Assembly (NCBI RefSeq): GCF_009729205.1
Contig: NZ_VTHB01000005.1
Coordinates: 310,001 to 374,000 of the forward strand
Source of the DNA: Mycobacteroides sp. CBMA 271
GTDB taxonomy: Bacteria > Actinomycetota > Actinomycetes > Mycobacteriales > Mycobacteriaceae
Length of the DNA: 64,000 bases
Direction: 5' to 3'
The translations under genes were made by a program, and so were the position numbers. The notes beneath the pieces were generated by a model. It was not told where the DNA came from. It saw only the letters and a list, made by a program, of their open reading frames with translations, and searched no databases. How positions within the stretch are numbered: position 1 is the first letter of the stretch; each line of letters opens with the position of its first letter. Shown here piece after piece: positions 18,583 through 26,332 of the stretch.

Positions 18583-19374
18583 GTGACCGTTACTCCATCT
18601 GCCGCCCCGCTTGAGTGCTGGTGGTGGCCCAGGCCCTATCAACAGTCCTTGCCCACCGTGCTTTTTTTCCCCGGCGCGGGGGCGAACCACGCCGGCGAGC
18701 AACACCTCGTCCCTTTCCTGGCCGGGGTGAACTTCGGGGTGTGGCGGATGCCGGGACGCAGCACCCGATCCCAGGAGCCGTCACCGGAGAATCTGCGCGC
18801 GCTTGCGGCAGAATCCGCGTCGGCGGTCATCGGACTCGGTTGCCGTCGACCGGTCCTTGCTGGGAAGAGTTTCGGCGGACTGTTCGGTTACGCGGTGTGT
18901 CAGGCGTTGGAGTCGCGCGACTTCGCGGTGGGCCGATTCGTCCCGGTGGTGAGCGGGCACCCGTCGCTGTGGCGAATGGACGCTTTGTACGCCAAGACCC
19001 GAGGCCATAACCCCCAGGAACACGCGCTCTGGAGGCTCAAGGCCGATGAGCAGCGCGGCCACTGGCCGCCGAAGAAAATTTCGGATGAATCGCTGCTAGA
19101 ACAGGCGCGACGCAATGCGGTGACCGATTTCAGTCTGGGCCTGCAATCGATCTCGCGTCGCCGGATCACCACGCCGATCACCGAGGTGAGCGCCAAGGAC
19201 GACGAGGTGCTCCCGAAGTTCGCGCCGCCACGCCGATGGGAGCCGTACACCACGGGGGATTTCACGAGCATCCTGGTGACGGGCGGGCACTATTTCTATT
19301 GGTCGAATCCGCAGGCCTTGGCGACCATTTTGACCCATGAGGCGGAACTCGCTCTCAGCGGCTCGTTCACATAG
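18583..19374 (+). CDS. Type II-like thioesterase (alpha/beta hydrolase) partnered with the PKS
   Basis: A 263-residue alpha/beta hydrolase of the stand-alone thioesterase kind: LFFPGAGANHAG (oxyanion region), the nucleophile elbow GKSFGG with S96, an acid in AKDDEVLP and a C-terminal His in GGHYFYW. Lys replaces the usual His before the nucleophile (GHSxGG in most TEIIs). It starts 7 nt after the PKS stop and is clearly co-transcribed, so it either releases the finished chain or edits mis-primed ACPs. A 12-bp hairpin spanning its stop ends the operon. Confidence 0.8.
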   Translation: MTVTPSAAPLECWWWPRPYQQSLPTVLFFPGAGANHAGEQHLVPFLAGVNFGVWRMPGRSTRSQEPSPENLRALAAESASAVIGLGCRRPVLAGKSFGGLFGYAVCQALESRDFAVGRFVPVVSGHPSLWRMDALYAKTRGHNPQEHALWRLKADEQRGHWPPKKISDESLLEQARRNAVTDFSLGLQSISRRRITTPITEVSAKDDEVLPKFAPPRRWEPYTTGDFTSILVTGGHYFYWSNPQALATILTHEAELALSGSFT

Positions 19375-19384
19375 CCGCTGAGAG
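19352..19384 (+). terminator. 12-bp hairpin spanning the thioesterase stop codon
   Basis: Perfect 12-bp stem: CTCTCAGCGGCT (19352-19363) and AGCCGCTGAGAG (19373-19384), with a 9-nt loop. The TAG stop (19372-19374) sits at the loop/stem junction. There is no U tract, like the I-shaped terminators proposed for mycobacteria. It ends the PKS-thioesterase operon and lies 12 nt from the end of the convergent secreted-protein gene, so it may act on both. Confidence 0.75.
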
Positions 19385-19395
19385 CTCAGGCCTGA

Positions 19396-19761
19396 CTACG
19401 GAGTTTCGCGCTGACAGTCCGGGCCGGTGTACTGCCAATTCGGGTTGCTGTTGTATTCGCAACCCGGGCCCACATACTTCCAGTTGGGGGGTGCGGCCGG
19501 CAGTCGCCCGCCTTCACCCCGCCAGTCGCGACCGCCGTACCGCCAGCCCCAGTTCTCGAACCAGCTGTCGGGGTTGACACACCCTTCCATGTTTCCCGGC
19601 CCCCACGGGGGCGGGGGTGAGGGATACGGTCCGTTAAAGCACACATCCGCCGGGGCGGGTGTCGGCTGCGCCGACGCCGGGCCCGCGCTCAGAAGAGCGA
19701 TCGGGGCGGCGATGAAGCCAGCTGCTAATACGAACTGCCCGACCTTGATGACCTTGTTCAT
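19396..19761 (-). CDS. Small secreted Trp/Pro/Cys-rich protein
   Basis: A 121-residue protein with a Sec signal peptide (basic start NKVIKVGQ, hydrophobic core, cleavage near AGPASA-QPT at about residues 31-32). The mature part has four Cys (VCFNG, EGCVN, GPGCEY, PDCQR) and repeated NPNW/PPNW-Y-x-GPxC units near the C-terminus. The Cys probably form two disulfides outside the membrane. A GGAGG sequence lies about 10 nt before the ATG. No function is known to me; small proteins of this composition recur in mycobacterial genomes (another lies at 40647). Confidence 0.8.
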   Translation of the reverse strand: MNKVIKVGQFVLAAGFIAAPIALLSAGPASAQPTPAPADVCFNGPYPSPPPPWGPGNMEGCVNPDSWFENWGWRYGGRDWRGEGGRLPAAPPNWKYVGPGCEYNSNPNWQYTGPDCQRETP

Positions 19762-20091
19762 CGCACAACCTCCGACGTTGGATGCCGCTGTGATTCCGCA
19801 AGATTAGCGCCGTCTCCTTTCTAATTGTGGTAATTGCACGATCTTGACGGTGTCGACTTCTTGAAAAGGTCGACGTTCTCGCACCGGCATTTTCTTGTTG
19901 CGCGGCCTTACCACTTTTGGCATACCGTCGTGACCATTCTTCTCGAATTGAGGACCGGGGCAGAAATGGACGGACGTACCAGTCCCGGGTGCTCATCCAA
20001 TGGCGCGGTCCGTTCACCTGCCGCACTCGATCACCGTGGCCTCGTCGATGCCTCAGCCGTGACGCGGGACCGACCCGCCTAGGCTGCTGGC
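19762..20091. other. 330-bp intergenic region
   Basis: It separates the leftward secreted-protein gene from cinA. It contains an AT-richer part (19808-19930) and two GTCGAC sites facing each other (19852-19857 and 19869-19874) as a short dyad. At its right end a TAGGCT box lies about 9 nt before the cinA ATG, fitting a leaderless -10. Possible reading frames here have poor composition and no start signals. I see no RNA gene. Confidence 0.5.
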
Positions 20092-21357
20092 ATGCTGCGA
20101 GCGGGAATCATCGTCACTGGCACGGAGGTCCTCACGGGGCGGGTCGCCGATGCCAACGGCCCGTGGCTTTCCGAGCGGCTACGAGAAGTGGGAGTGGACG
20201 TAGCGCATATCTGCGTGTGCGGAGACCGCGAGGAGGATCTGACGGCCCAGCTGAAGTTTCTCGCCGGCCAAGGTGTCGACGTCATCGTCACATCAGGCGG
20301 CTTGGGCCCCACCGCGGACGATATGACCCTGCCGACCGTCGCCGAATTTGCCGGTACCACAATGGTTTTCGATGAATCCCTGGAGGAATCCATCATGGAT
20401 CGGCTACGGCCGATGGCCAACCGATGGGAAAACGTCGATTGGGAGGCGTTGCGTATCGGCATCGCCAAACAGGCGCTTGTGCCGGCAGCAGGGGAGGTAC
20501 TCGACCCGGTGGGTACCGCGCCGGGAGCCGTGCTGAGCGCCGCCGGAGTGGTCGTCGTGGTACTCCCGGGGCCTCCTCATGAGCTGCAGCGGATGTGGCC
20601 GGCGGCGGTCGACGCTGAGCGCTTCCGTGCACTCATCGGCGAGGATGCCGTGGCCATCGAGCAGAGGACCCTGCGGTTGTACGGCATCACCGAGCCCGAT
20701 ATCGCCGAGACCCTGCGCCTCGCCGAGACAGCGCTGGGAGACCTTGCCGCACTCGAGATCACCACGTGCCTGCGGCGCAGCGAGGTGGAGGTAGTCACCC
20801 GATTCGAACCATCGGCCCAGCCTTTATGGGACAGCCTCTACGGGTTCATTGCGCAGCGCCACGGGCCGTCGCTATTCTCGTCCGACGGTTCGACGGTCGA
20901 CGAGCAGGTGGCGCGGCTCCTCGCCGACAAGCGCCTGGCGGTGGCGGAATCATGTACTGCCGGACTGCTGGGCGCACGGATCGCCGACGTACCGGGCTCC
21001 TCGGGATACTTCCTGGGCGGCATCATCAGCTATGCCAATGATGTCAAAGTCGGCCAGTTGCAGGTAGATCCGGAGCTTCTTGCCACCCACGGCGCGGTAT
21101 CGCCCCAGGTCGCCGAGGCCATGGCGGACGGTGCCCTGAAGGCGCTGGGCGCCAATGTCGCGGTGTCGACGACGGGTGTGGCCGGGCCTGGTGGCGGCAC
21201 CCCGGAGAAGCCGGTAGGCACGGTGTGTTTCTGCGCCAAGACCGCAGCGGGGGAGAAGGCCGAGCTTCGGGTCGTGATCCCGGGAAATCGCAACCAAATT
21301 CGTGAGCGCGCGACCACCGTGGCCCTGCATCTGCTGCGCCGACTGCTGCAGGGGTAG
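20092..21357 (+). CDS. cinA: CinA family protein (NMN deamidase / competence-damage protein)
   Basis: A 421-residue two-domain CinA. The N-terminal molybdopterin-binding-like domain (about 1-170) has GIIVTGTEVLTGRVADANGP and TSGGLGPTADDMT. The C-terminal domain (about 260-420) has VAESCTAGLLGARIADVPGSSG and TTGVAGPGGGTPEKPVG, the nicotinamide-nucleotide amidase signature. The family recycles NMN or ADP-ribose in the NAD cycle, and in mycobacteria CinA has been linked to drug tolerance. The start ATG lies about 9 nt after TAGGCT, consistent with a leaderless mRNA. It is a single gene, convergent with the HD-domain gene. Confidence 0.93.
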   Translation: MLRAGIIVTGTEVLTGRVADANGPWLSERLREVGVDVAHICVCGDREEDLTAQLKFLAGQGVDVIVTSGGLGPTADDMTLPTVAEFAGTTMVFDESLEESIMDRLRPMANRWENVDWEALRIGIAKQALVPAAGEVLDPVGTAPGAVLSAAGVVVVVLPGPPHELQRMWPAAVDAERFRALIGEDAVAIEQRTLRLYGITEPDIAETLRLAETALGDLAALEITTCLRRSEVEVVTRFEPSAQPLWDSLYGFIAQRHGPSLFSSDGSTVDEQVARLLADKRLAVAESCTAGLLGARIADVPGSSGYFLGGIISYANDVKVGQLQVDPELLATHGAVSPQVAEAMADGALKALGANVAVSTTGVAGPGGGTPEKPVGTVCFCAKTAAGEKAELRVVIPGNRNQIRERATTVALHLLRRLLQG

Positions 21358-21367
21358 CCGGCGCGGA

Positions 21368-22171
21368 CTACTCCGAAAAGGGAGCGGCCTTGACGAGCAT
21401 CGGAAATGCCGCATAGCGGGTCAGCCATGCCGCGCGCCCGTTCGGAACCGCGGCACCCTCCGCCGCCCAGGCCTTGAGCATGTGCTGCTTGAATTCCAAT
21501 CGGGGGTGCCGCCGCAGTAGCTCGTCCACCCAGGCGGCGTCGAGGTCGGAGAGCCGGAGCCCAAACACATCGGTTCCCGCGCCGGCCGATACGAAACCTC
21601 CCGGGTCCGAAAGGTTTTCGCTGGCACCGAGGGTGATGTGCGCCGCGACGGCCGCGCCGACGGCCTCTGCACGTTCTTCCGAGGCCCCTTGGTCCCTGAC
21701 GAACCGCGCGGCACGCTCACCGCCTACGACGGCGAAGCACCGCCCCGGCGTCGGGTGCTCAAGCTGCAGATCGTGCAGCAGGCTCGCGACGTACACCAAC
21801 TCGTCGTCGACCTGCACACCGTCCATCGCGGCGAGCGCCTTTCCGAAAAAGTATGTGCGATAGCAGTGTTCGAGCACGTGCGGGGTCACCGCGTCACGCG
21901 CCTCCTGCTCAGCGGCAAGGGCGAGCGCCGAATCGGGCACCGCGATCGTTCCGAAGGTCACCCGCCCCTGACCGCGGCGACCGATCCGGGTCTTGACCGC
22001 GTCGGTAACCATCCCGGGTAGCGCACGAAATAGCCGTCCCAATAGCGCCCGCCGCTGGGATGCCGAGACCTCTCCGCCGGTCCGAGTCGCCCACTGCCAG
22101 TCCAGTTCTGTCGTCGCCACCCCATCAGTACATGCGGGTACGTGAACATCGGCCAGTGGCATGAATGCCAT
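21368..22171 (-). CDS. HD domain-containing protein (putative phosphohydrolase)
   Basis: 267 residues. The central HD domain begins LEHCYRTYFFGKAL (first His), continues ASLLHDLQLE (the HD pair) and has a further His in AAHITLG. This is the metal-binding layout of the single-HD family that includes cyanamide-hydratase-like and urea-catabolism proteins. The N-terminal about 90 residues look variable. The substrate is unknown. ATG 22171 is used; a second in-frame ATG at 22162 is equally possible. Both lie inside the repeats that face the divergent GlxA-type regulator, so its expression is probably controlled by that regulator. Confidence 0.75.
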   Translation of the reverse strand: MAFMPLADVHVPACTDGVATTELDWQWATRTGGEVSASQRRALLGRLFRALPGMVTDAVKTRIGRRGQGRVTFGTIAVPDSALALAAEQEARDAVTPHVLEHCYRTYFFGKALAAMDGVQVDDELVYVASLLHDLQLEHPTPGRCFAVVGGERAARFVRDQGASEERAEAVGAAVAAHITLGASENLSDPGGFVSAGAGTDVFGLRLSDLDAAWVDELLRRHPRLEFKQHMLKAWAAEGAAVPNGRAAWLTRYAAFPMLVKAAPFSE

Positions 22172-22194
22172 AGATACTCGGATTCATGCCATAG
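22158..22194. promoter_or_regulatory. Operator between the HD-domain gene and the GlxA-type regulator
   Basis: Two overlapping symmetries occupy the 29-bp gap and flanks. One is a perfect 9-bp inverted repeat, GGCATGAAT (22158-22166) and ATTCATGCC (22182-22190). The other is a 9-bp direct repeat ATGCCATAG (22165-22173 and 22186-22194) with a 21-bp period, two helical turns. AraC-type activators usually bind direct repeats spaced this way. The second copy runs into CATAGT (22190-22195), a plausible -10 for a leaderless message starting at ATG 22201. Confidence 0.7.
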
Positions 22195-22200
22195 TGGGGC

Positions 22201-23154
22201 ATGGGTACCAAGACGGTTGCCGCACTGGCGCTCGACGGCGTCATCACCTATGACCTGGCATGTGCCGTGCAGATGTTCCGGCGAGGGCCGGGGCGTGCCG
22301 GACAGCCCGATGGTTTTGACCTGCTGACGTGCGGGCACCGACCCGGAACCGTCTGGACCCCAGACGGTTTCACTCTCCAGGTGGAGCACGGCATTGATGC
22401 GCTCCAGACCGCCGATATCGTCGTCGTTCCGGCGCGGGCCCCGCACGACTATCCGCCGCCGGACGACGTGCTGGAGGCTCTCGTGAGCGCACACCAGCGC
22501 GGAGCAGTGGTGTTCAGCATCTGCCTGGGTGCGTTCGTTCTCGCCGCAGCGGGCCTGCTGGATGGGCGTCGGGCCACGACACATTGGGAGTACTGCGACG
22601 ACATGCGCAGGCTCTATCCGCGGGTCGACTTGCAACCCGATGCGCTGTATGTGGATGACGGTGACATCCTCACGTCCGCGGGCCTGTCCGCGGGTATGGA
22701 CCTGTGCCTACATGTGGTGCGACGCGAGCTGGGCGCGACCGCGGCGTCAAATTTGGCTCGCTGGAATGTCATGGCACCGCACCGCGATGGCGGCCAGGCT
22801 CAGTTCATCCCGCCCAGCGCGACTTCTCACGATGCCAGCGGTCTGGGCCCGACGCTGAGCTGGGCCACCGAACGTCTCGCCGAGATCGACGATGTGTCGA
22901 CGTTGGCGCGGCACGCGCATCTGAGCCTGCGCACCTTCAACCGGCGTTTTGGCGACGAGGTGGGCACCACGCCTAAACGGTGGTTGGACGTGCAGCGCGC
23001 TACTCGCGCCCGCGAACTGTTGGAGAACACCGATATGACCATGGAATCCATTGCCGCGCAGTGTGGATTCGGCAGCGTTACCGCCATGCGAACGCATCTG
23101 CGGAAGGTGACGGCAACAACGCCGAGCGCCTACCGCCGGGCATTCCGGCGGTAG
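22201..23154 (+). CDS. GlxA family regulator (DJ-1/PfpI domain + AraC HTH)
   Basis: A 317-residue regulator. The N-terminal DJ-1/PfpI amidotransferase-like domain (1-190) has VFSICLGAFVLAAAGLLDGR with the elbow Cys, and ATTHWEY. The C-terminal AraC HTH pair (about 220-315) has LARHAHLSLRTFNRRFGDEVG and the second helix-turn-helix IAAQCGFGSVTAMRTHLRK. Family members sense small metabolites and usually activate adjacent genes. The divergent HD gene shares the operator at 22158-22194, so that gene is the natural target. The final codons form a 10-bp hairpin with the stop. Confidence 0.9.
   Translation: MGTKTVAALALDGVITYDLACAVQMFRRGPGRAGQPDGFDLLTCGHRPGTVWTPDGFTLQVEHGIDALQTADIVVVPARAPHDYPPPDDVLEALVSAHQRGAVVFSICLGAFVLAAAGLLDGRRATTHWEYCDDMRRLYPRVDLQPDALYVDDGDILTSAGLSAGMDLCLHVVRRELGATAASNLARWNVMAPHRDGGQAQFIPPSATSHDASGLGPTLSWATERLAEIDDVSTLARHAHLSLRTFNRRFGDEVGTTPKRWLDVQRATRARELLENTDMTMESIAAQCGFGSVTAMRTHLRKVTATTPSAYRRAFRR
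23130..23154 (+). terminator. Hairpin including the stop of the GlxA-type regulator
   Basis: Perfect 10-bp stem CTACCGCCGG (23130-23139) and CCGGCGGTAG (23145-23154) with a 5-nt loop; the TAG stop is the last three bases of the stem. No U tract. It lies 11 nt from the end of the convergent pirin gene and may insulate both transcripts. Confidence 0.65.
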
Positions 23155-23165
23155 GCGGTTCACGG

Positions 23166-24152
23166 TCAGCGCGCGACGTGTGGCATCAGCGCGTCGGGCG
23201 GAATGACGCCGAAGCGGCCCGCCTGGTAGTCCTGCAGGGCCTGGATCAGCTCGGCCTTGGTGTTCATCACGAAGGGCCCGTAGGCCATTACGCGTTCACG
23301 GATCGGCCGGCCGCCAAGTAGCAGCACCTCCAGCGCCGGGCGATTTCCGTCCTGGCCGGCGTCGGCCTGCACCGTGATTCGGTCGCCGGGGCCCAGTACC
23401 GCAAGCTGCCCCTGCTCGATCGGATGCCCCAGCGCACCGACCGTGCCACGTCCGGACAGCACGTAGACGAGTGCATTGAAATCCCGGTTCCACGGCGCGT
23501 TCAACTGCGCTCCCGGTTCGATAGTGGCGTGCGCCAAGGTGATCGGCGTATGGGTGCTGCCCGGACCGTGGTGCGCGCCGATGTCACCGGCGATGATCCG
23601 TACCAGTGCGCCGCCGTCGGGGGAACTGACCAGCGTGGTCTCCGGCCCCTCGATGGCCTGGTAGGCAGGGGTGAGGAACTTGTCGCGGGCCGGCAGGTTA
23701 ACCCACAGCTGAATGCCGTGGAAGATTCCGCCGCTCTCGACCAATTCCGCTGGGGGAGTTTCGATATGCAAAATTCCGGACCCTGCCGTCATCCATTGGG
23801 TGGCACCGTCGTGGATAAGCCCGCCGCCGCCATGGGAGTCTTGGTGCGCGAACCTCCCGTCGATCATGTAGGTGACGGTCTCGAAGCCGCGGTGGGGGTG
23901 CCAATCGGTCCCGCGTGGTTCACCCGGTTCGTACTCGACCTCACCCATTTGGTCCATGTGGATGAATGGGTCCAACTCGGCCGACGACACGCCTCCGAAG
24001 GCGCGCACGACGGGGAATCCTTCGCCCTCGTATCCGCGGGGGCCGGTGGTGATCGACCGCACCGGACGCTCGGCGTCGGCGGGCTCGGGCGCCGGTATGC
24101 GCGGCAGCGTCAAGATGTCCAGACCTAGAGCGGCCGGAGTAATGGCTGGCAT
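23166..24152 (-). CDS. Pirin family protein
   Basis: About 328 residues, a bicupin pirin. The N-terminal cupin has the metal-binding pattern HPHRGFETVTYMIDG and the conserved DPFIHMDQMG and TAGSGILHIE. The C-terminal cupin has NALVYVLSGRGTVG. Pirins are iron-binding; some show quercetinase activity and others are redox regulators. ATG 24152 follows a perfect AGGAGG (24160-24165), so the longer frame is rejected. It lies 55 nt downstream of the TetR gene on the same strand and may be its operon partner. Confidence 0.92.
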   Translation of the reverse strand: MPAITPAALGLDILTLPRIPAPEPADAERPVRSITTGPRGYEGEGFPVVRAFGGVSSAELDPFIHMDQMGEVEYEPGEPRGTDWHPHRGFETVTYMIDGRFAHQDSHGGGGLIHDGATQWMTAGSGILHIETPPAELVESGGIFHGIQLWVNLPARDKFLTPAYQAIEGPETTLVSSPDGGALVRIIAGDIGAHHGPGSTHTPITLAHATIEPGAQLNAPWNRDFNALVYVLSGRGTVGALGHPIEQGQLAVLGPGDRITVQADAGQDGNRPALEVLLLGGRPIRERVMAYGPFVMNTKAELIQALQDYQAGRFGVIPPDALMPHVAR

Positions 24153-24207
24153 GTGAGAACCTCCTGATGGTTGTTCCGATACCAGCATAACCGGACCGTA
24201 GTCCGCT

Positions 24208-24801
24208 TTATTCCATACGATGCGTAGCGAGGGCGGTTGCCGCCGCCGCCGATACCGTGGCGCCGGCGGCCCGTAGCGGCTCGATGCTGCGCAGCGCCCT
24301 GCTCAGCACAAACGCACCCTCCAGCGCGGCAATGAAACCCAGGATGAGACTCCGGCAGGTCTCGCGCGGCAGACCCGATCCGGCAATGCGCTTGGCGCCC
24401 TGGTCGATCCAGTCCGCGAAGACCTCGGCGGTGGCCACCCGCAGTGTCTCGTCGGTGCTCGCCACCTCCAGGGCGATCGTCGCGATCGGGCAGGCGTCGG
24501 CGTAATCGGTAGCGACCAGGTTGTCGGCCGCGGCGTCGAAGGCGGTCCGAATGATGACCGGCAGATCGGCGGCACCGGCATCCTCGAAGATCGTCAGCAC
24601 CAGGTCCCGGTACATCGCGCCGGCGGTTCGGATGGCCTCGTCGGCCAGCTGCACCTTGCCGCCGGGGAAGAAGTGGTAGATCGACCCGAACGGCGCCCCC
24701 GCGCTCTGCGCGATCTGCTTGAGCCCGGTACCGGTCATTCCTTGTCGGCGAAACAGCTCACAGGTGGCGGCGACTATGCGGTCGCGGGTATCGGCGGGCA
24801 T
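24208..24801 (-). CDS. TetR family transcriptional regulator
   Basis: About 197 residues. The N-terminal HTH is intact: TRDRIVAATCELFRRQGMTGTGLKQIAQSAGAPFGSIYHFFPGGK. The C-terminal domain resembles the YxaF/LmrA group (ACPIATIALEV, LSRALRSIEPL). ATG 24801 was chosen because the HTH then begins at residue 5 and GGAAAGGA lies before it. It faces the DUF4345 gene across a short region with the dyad TAGAACGATCTA and precedes pirin. The likely role is a repressor of the divergent membrane protein and of itself. Confidence 0.9.
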   Translation of the reverse strand: MPADTRDRIVAATCELFRRQGMTGTGLKQIAQSAGAPFGSIYHFFPGGKVQLADEAIRTAGAMYRDLVLTIFEDAGAADLPVIIRTAFDAAADNLVATDYADACPIATIALEVASTDETLRVATAEVFADWIDQGAKRIAGSGLPRETCRSLILGFIAALEGAFVLSRALRSIEPLRAAGATVSAAAATALATHRME

Positions 24802-24856
24802 GGCCTGTCCTTTCCAGAAGCCTTGTCTCCGGCTGCCACGCATTGTACGGTCCCAC

Positions 24857-24868
24857 TAGAACGATCTA
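24857..24868. promoter_or_regulatory. Putative TetR operator
   Basis: TAGAACGATCTA, a 12-bp dyad with arms TAGA/TCTA and a near-symmetric centre, sits between the divergent TetR (start 24801) and DUF4345 (start 24902) genes. This resembles operators of LmrA/YxaF-type TetR proteins in form. The assignment is by position and symmetry only. Confidence 0.55.
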
Positions 24869-24901
24869 TCAAGTGTGCAGATCCACGGAAGGGCTGCGGA
24901 G

Positions 24902-25309
24902 ATGGACAAAGTGCTCAAGTACCTGGCGGTGCTGACCGGCGCGATCTGCCTGGCCATCGGGCTTTATCACCTCATCGGCGGGCCCGTAACGGTGATCGGC
25001 GGGGGAGAGGTCACCGCAAGCACGGACAGCCAGGAACGGTTCTTCTCCGGACTGTTCGCGGTCTACGGTCTGGCCTGGATCTGGGTGGCACGCCAGACGC
25101 CCATCTCCGCGCTAGCCATCCGATTCCTGGCAGCCGGCCTGCTGGTGGGCGGGCTCGGCCGAGTGGCCTCCCTGATCGACCTGGGGAAACCACACCCGTT
25201 CTGGCTCGTCATGCTCGCCGTCGAAATCGTTATTCCCACACTATTTTTCGTCATCGCCGGCGCCGACGAGAAGGTGAAATCGGCTCGATCCGGGGCTGCA
25301 CCGCGATAG
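24902..25309 (+). CDS. DUF4345-type four-helix membrane protein
   Basis: About 135 residues with four hydrophobic helices: YLAVLTGAICLAIGLYHLIGG, the FFSGLFAVYGLAWIWVA pair, FLAAGLLVGGLGRVASLI and WLVMLAVEIVIPTLFFVIAG. The order with the central SQERFFSGLFAVYG and a FLAxGLxxGGLGRxxS motif is characteristic of DUF4345. Function unknown. ATG 24902 is preferred; GTG 24875 would add nine hydrophilic residues. It is divergent from and probably repressed by the TetR. Confidence 0.78.
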   Translation: MDKVLKYLAVLTGAICLAIGLYHLIGGPVTVIGGGEVTASTDSQERFFSGLFAVYGLAWIWVARQTPISALAIRFLAAGLLVGGLGRVASLIDLGKPHPFWLVMLAVEIVIPTLFFVIAGADEKVKSARSGAAPR

Positions 25310-25402
25310 CAAAACCAATACGCGAGTTCAGATTTCGCGAACCGCTAGAGTGCGTACTAGCGACAGCACCGGAGCTGTCTTAGGGCTCTCTAGGAGGATT
25401 GC

Positions 25403-26275
25403 ATGCGGTTCACCTTCGCCGAGGCGATGACCGATCCGTCGTACTACATCCCGCTGGCTCAGGCGGCCGAGGCGGCCGGGTACCACGGCATGACCATCGC
25501 CGATAGCCTGGCCTATCCCTACGAGTCGGATGCAAAGTATCCATACACGCCCGACGGGAACCGCGAATTCCTCGAAGATAAACCGTTTATCGAGGCGCTG
25601 ACGCTCACCGCGGCGCTCGGTGCGGTGACCTCGACGCTGCGCTTCAACATCTTCGTGTTGAAGCTGCCGATCCGTCCGCCGGCCCTGGTCGCCAAGCAGG
25701 CCGCGTCTATCGCGGCGTTGACCGGCAACCGCCTCGGACTGGGCGTGGGCACGAGCCCCTGGCCCGAGGACTACGAACTCATGAATGTGCCGTTCGCCAA
25801 GCGCGGTAAGCGCATGGATGAGTGCATCGCGATCATCCAAGGGCTCACCACGGGCGACTACTTCGAGTTCCACGGCGAGTTCTACGACATCCCCAAGACC
25901 AAGATGTGCCCGGCCCCCACCGAGCCGATCCCGATCCTCATCGGCGGACATGCCGATGCCGCGCTACGTCGCGCCGCGCGGTGCGACGGCTGGATGCACG
26001 GCGGTGGCACCGAGGACCTGGACGAGCTGCTGGCCAAGCTCAACCGGTTCCGCGAGGAAGAGGGGACGGCGGACAAGCCGTTCGAGGTTCATGTCATCTC
26101 GATCGACGGGTTCACCGTTGACGGCGTGAAGCGCTTGGAGGACAAGGGCATAACGGACGTCATCGTCGGCTTCCGTATTCCCTACATCGTCGGTCCGGAC
26201 ACCGAGCCGCTGGACACCAAGATCAAGAACCTGGAGAGCTTCGCCGAACGCGTCATCGCCAAGGTCAACCCCTAA
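25403..26275 (+). CDS. LLM class F420-dependent oxidoreductase
   Basis: A 290-residue luciferase-like TIM barrel. It starts MRFTFAEAMTDPSYYIPLAQ and includes LAKQAASIAALTGNRLGLGVGTSPWPEDYEL (read as VAKQAASIAALTGNR then LGLGVG), GKRMDECIAIIQGL and PIPILIGGHADAALRRAARCDGW in shorter blocks, all typical of the mycobacterial F420-binding group. It should reduce or oxidise a small substrate with coenzyme F420. A strong ribosome-binding site AGGAGG lies 6 nt before the ATG. A short dyad GCTAG...CTAGC (25344-25361) lies upstream. The gene stands alone. Confidence 0.85.
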   Translation: MRFTFAEAMTDPSYYIPLAQAAEAAGYHGMTIADSLAYPYESDAKYPYTPDGNREFLEDKPFIEALTLTAALGAVTSTLRFNIFVLKLPIRPPALVAKQAASIAALTGNRLGLGVGTSPWPEDYELMNVPFAKRGKRMDECIAIIQGLTTGDYFEFHGEFYDIPKTKMCPAPTEPIPILIGGHADAALRRAARCDGWMHGGGTEDLDELLAKLNRFREEEGTADKPFEVHVISIDGFTVDGVKRLEDKGITDVIVGFRIPYIVGPDTEPLDTKIKNLESFAERVIAKVNP

Positions 26276-26296
26276 GTTTCGCTCCGTGAGCAACCG

Positions 26297-26332
26297 TTGA
26301 CAGATATTCAACGCAAGCGTTAAATATCAACC
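26297..26332 (+). promoter_or_regulatory. Promoter with an ArsR-type operator in its spacer
   Basis: A perfect -35 box TTGACA (26297-26302), a 17-nt spacer and a -10 TTAAAT (26320-26325) place the transcription start at about ATG 26333, so the message would be leaderless. A 26-bp dyad fills the spacer and -10: arms GATATTCAACGC (26303-26314) and GCGTTAAATATC (26317-26328), 11 of 12 positions paired. Bound regulator would block polymerase. The operon's own ArsR is the obvious ligand-controlled repressor. Confidence 0.78.

Noticed and set aside
19834..20082. An 82-residue open frame in the gap before cinA
   Set aside because: No ribosome-binding site, no hydrophobic or domain pattern, and it runs into the cinA promoter.
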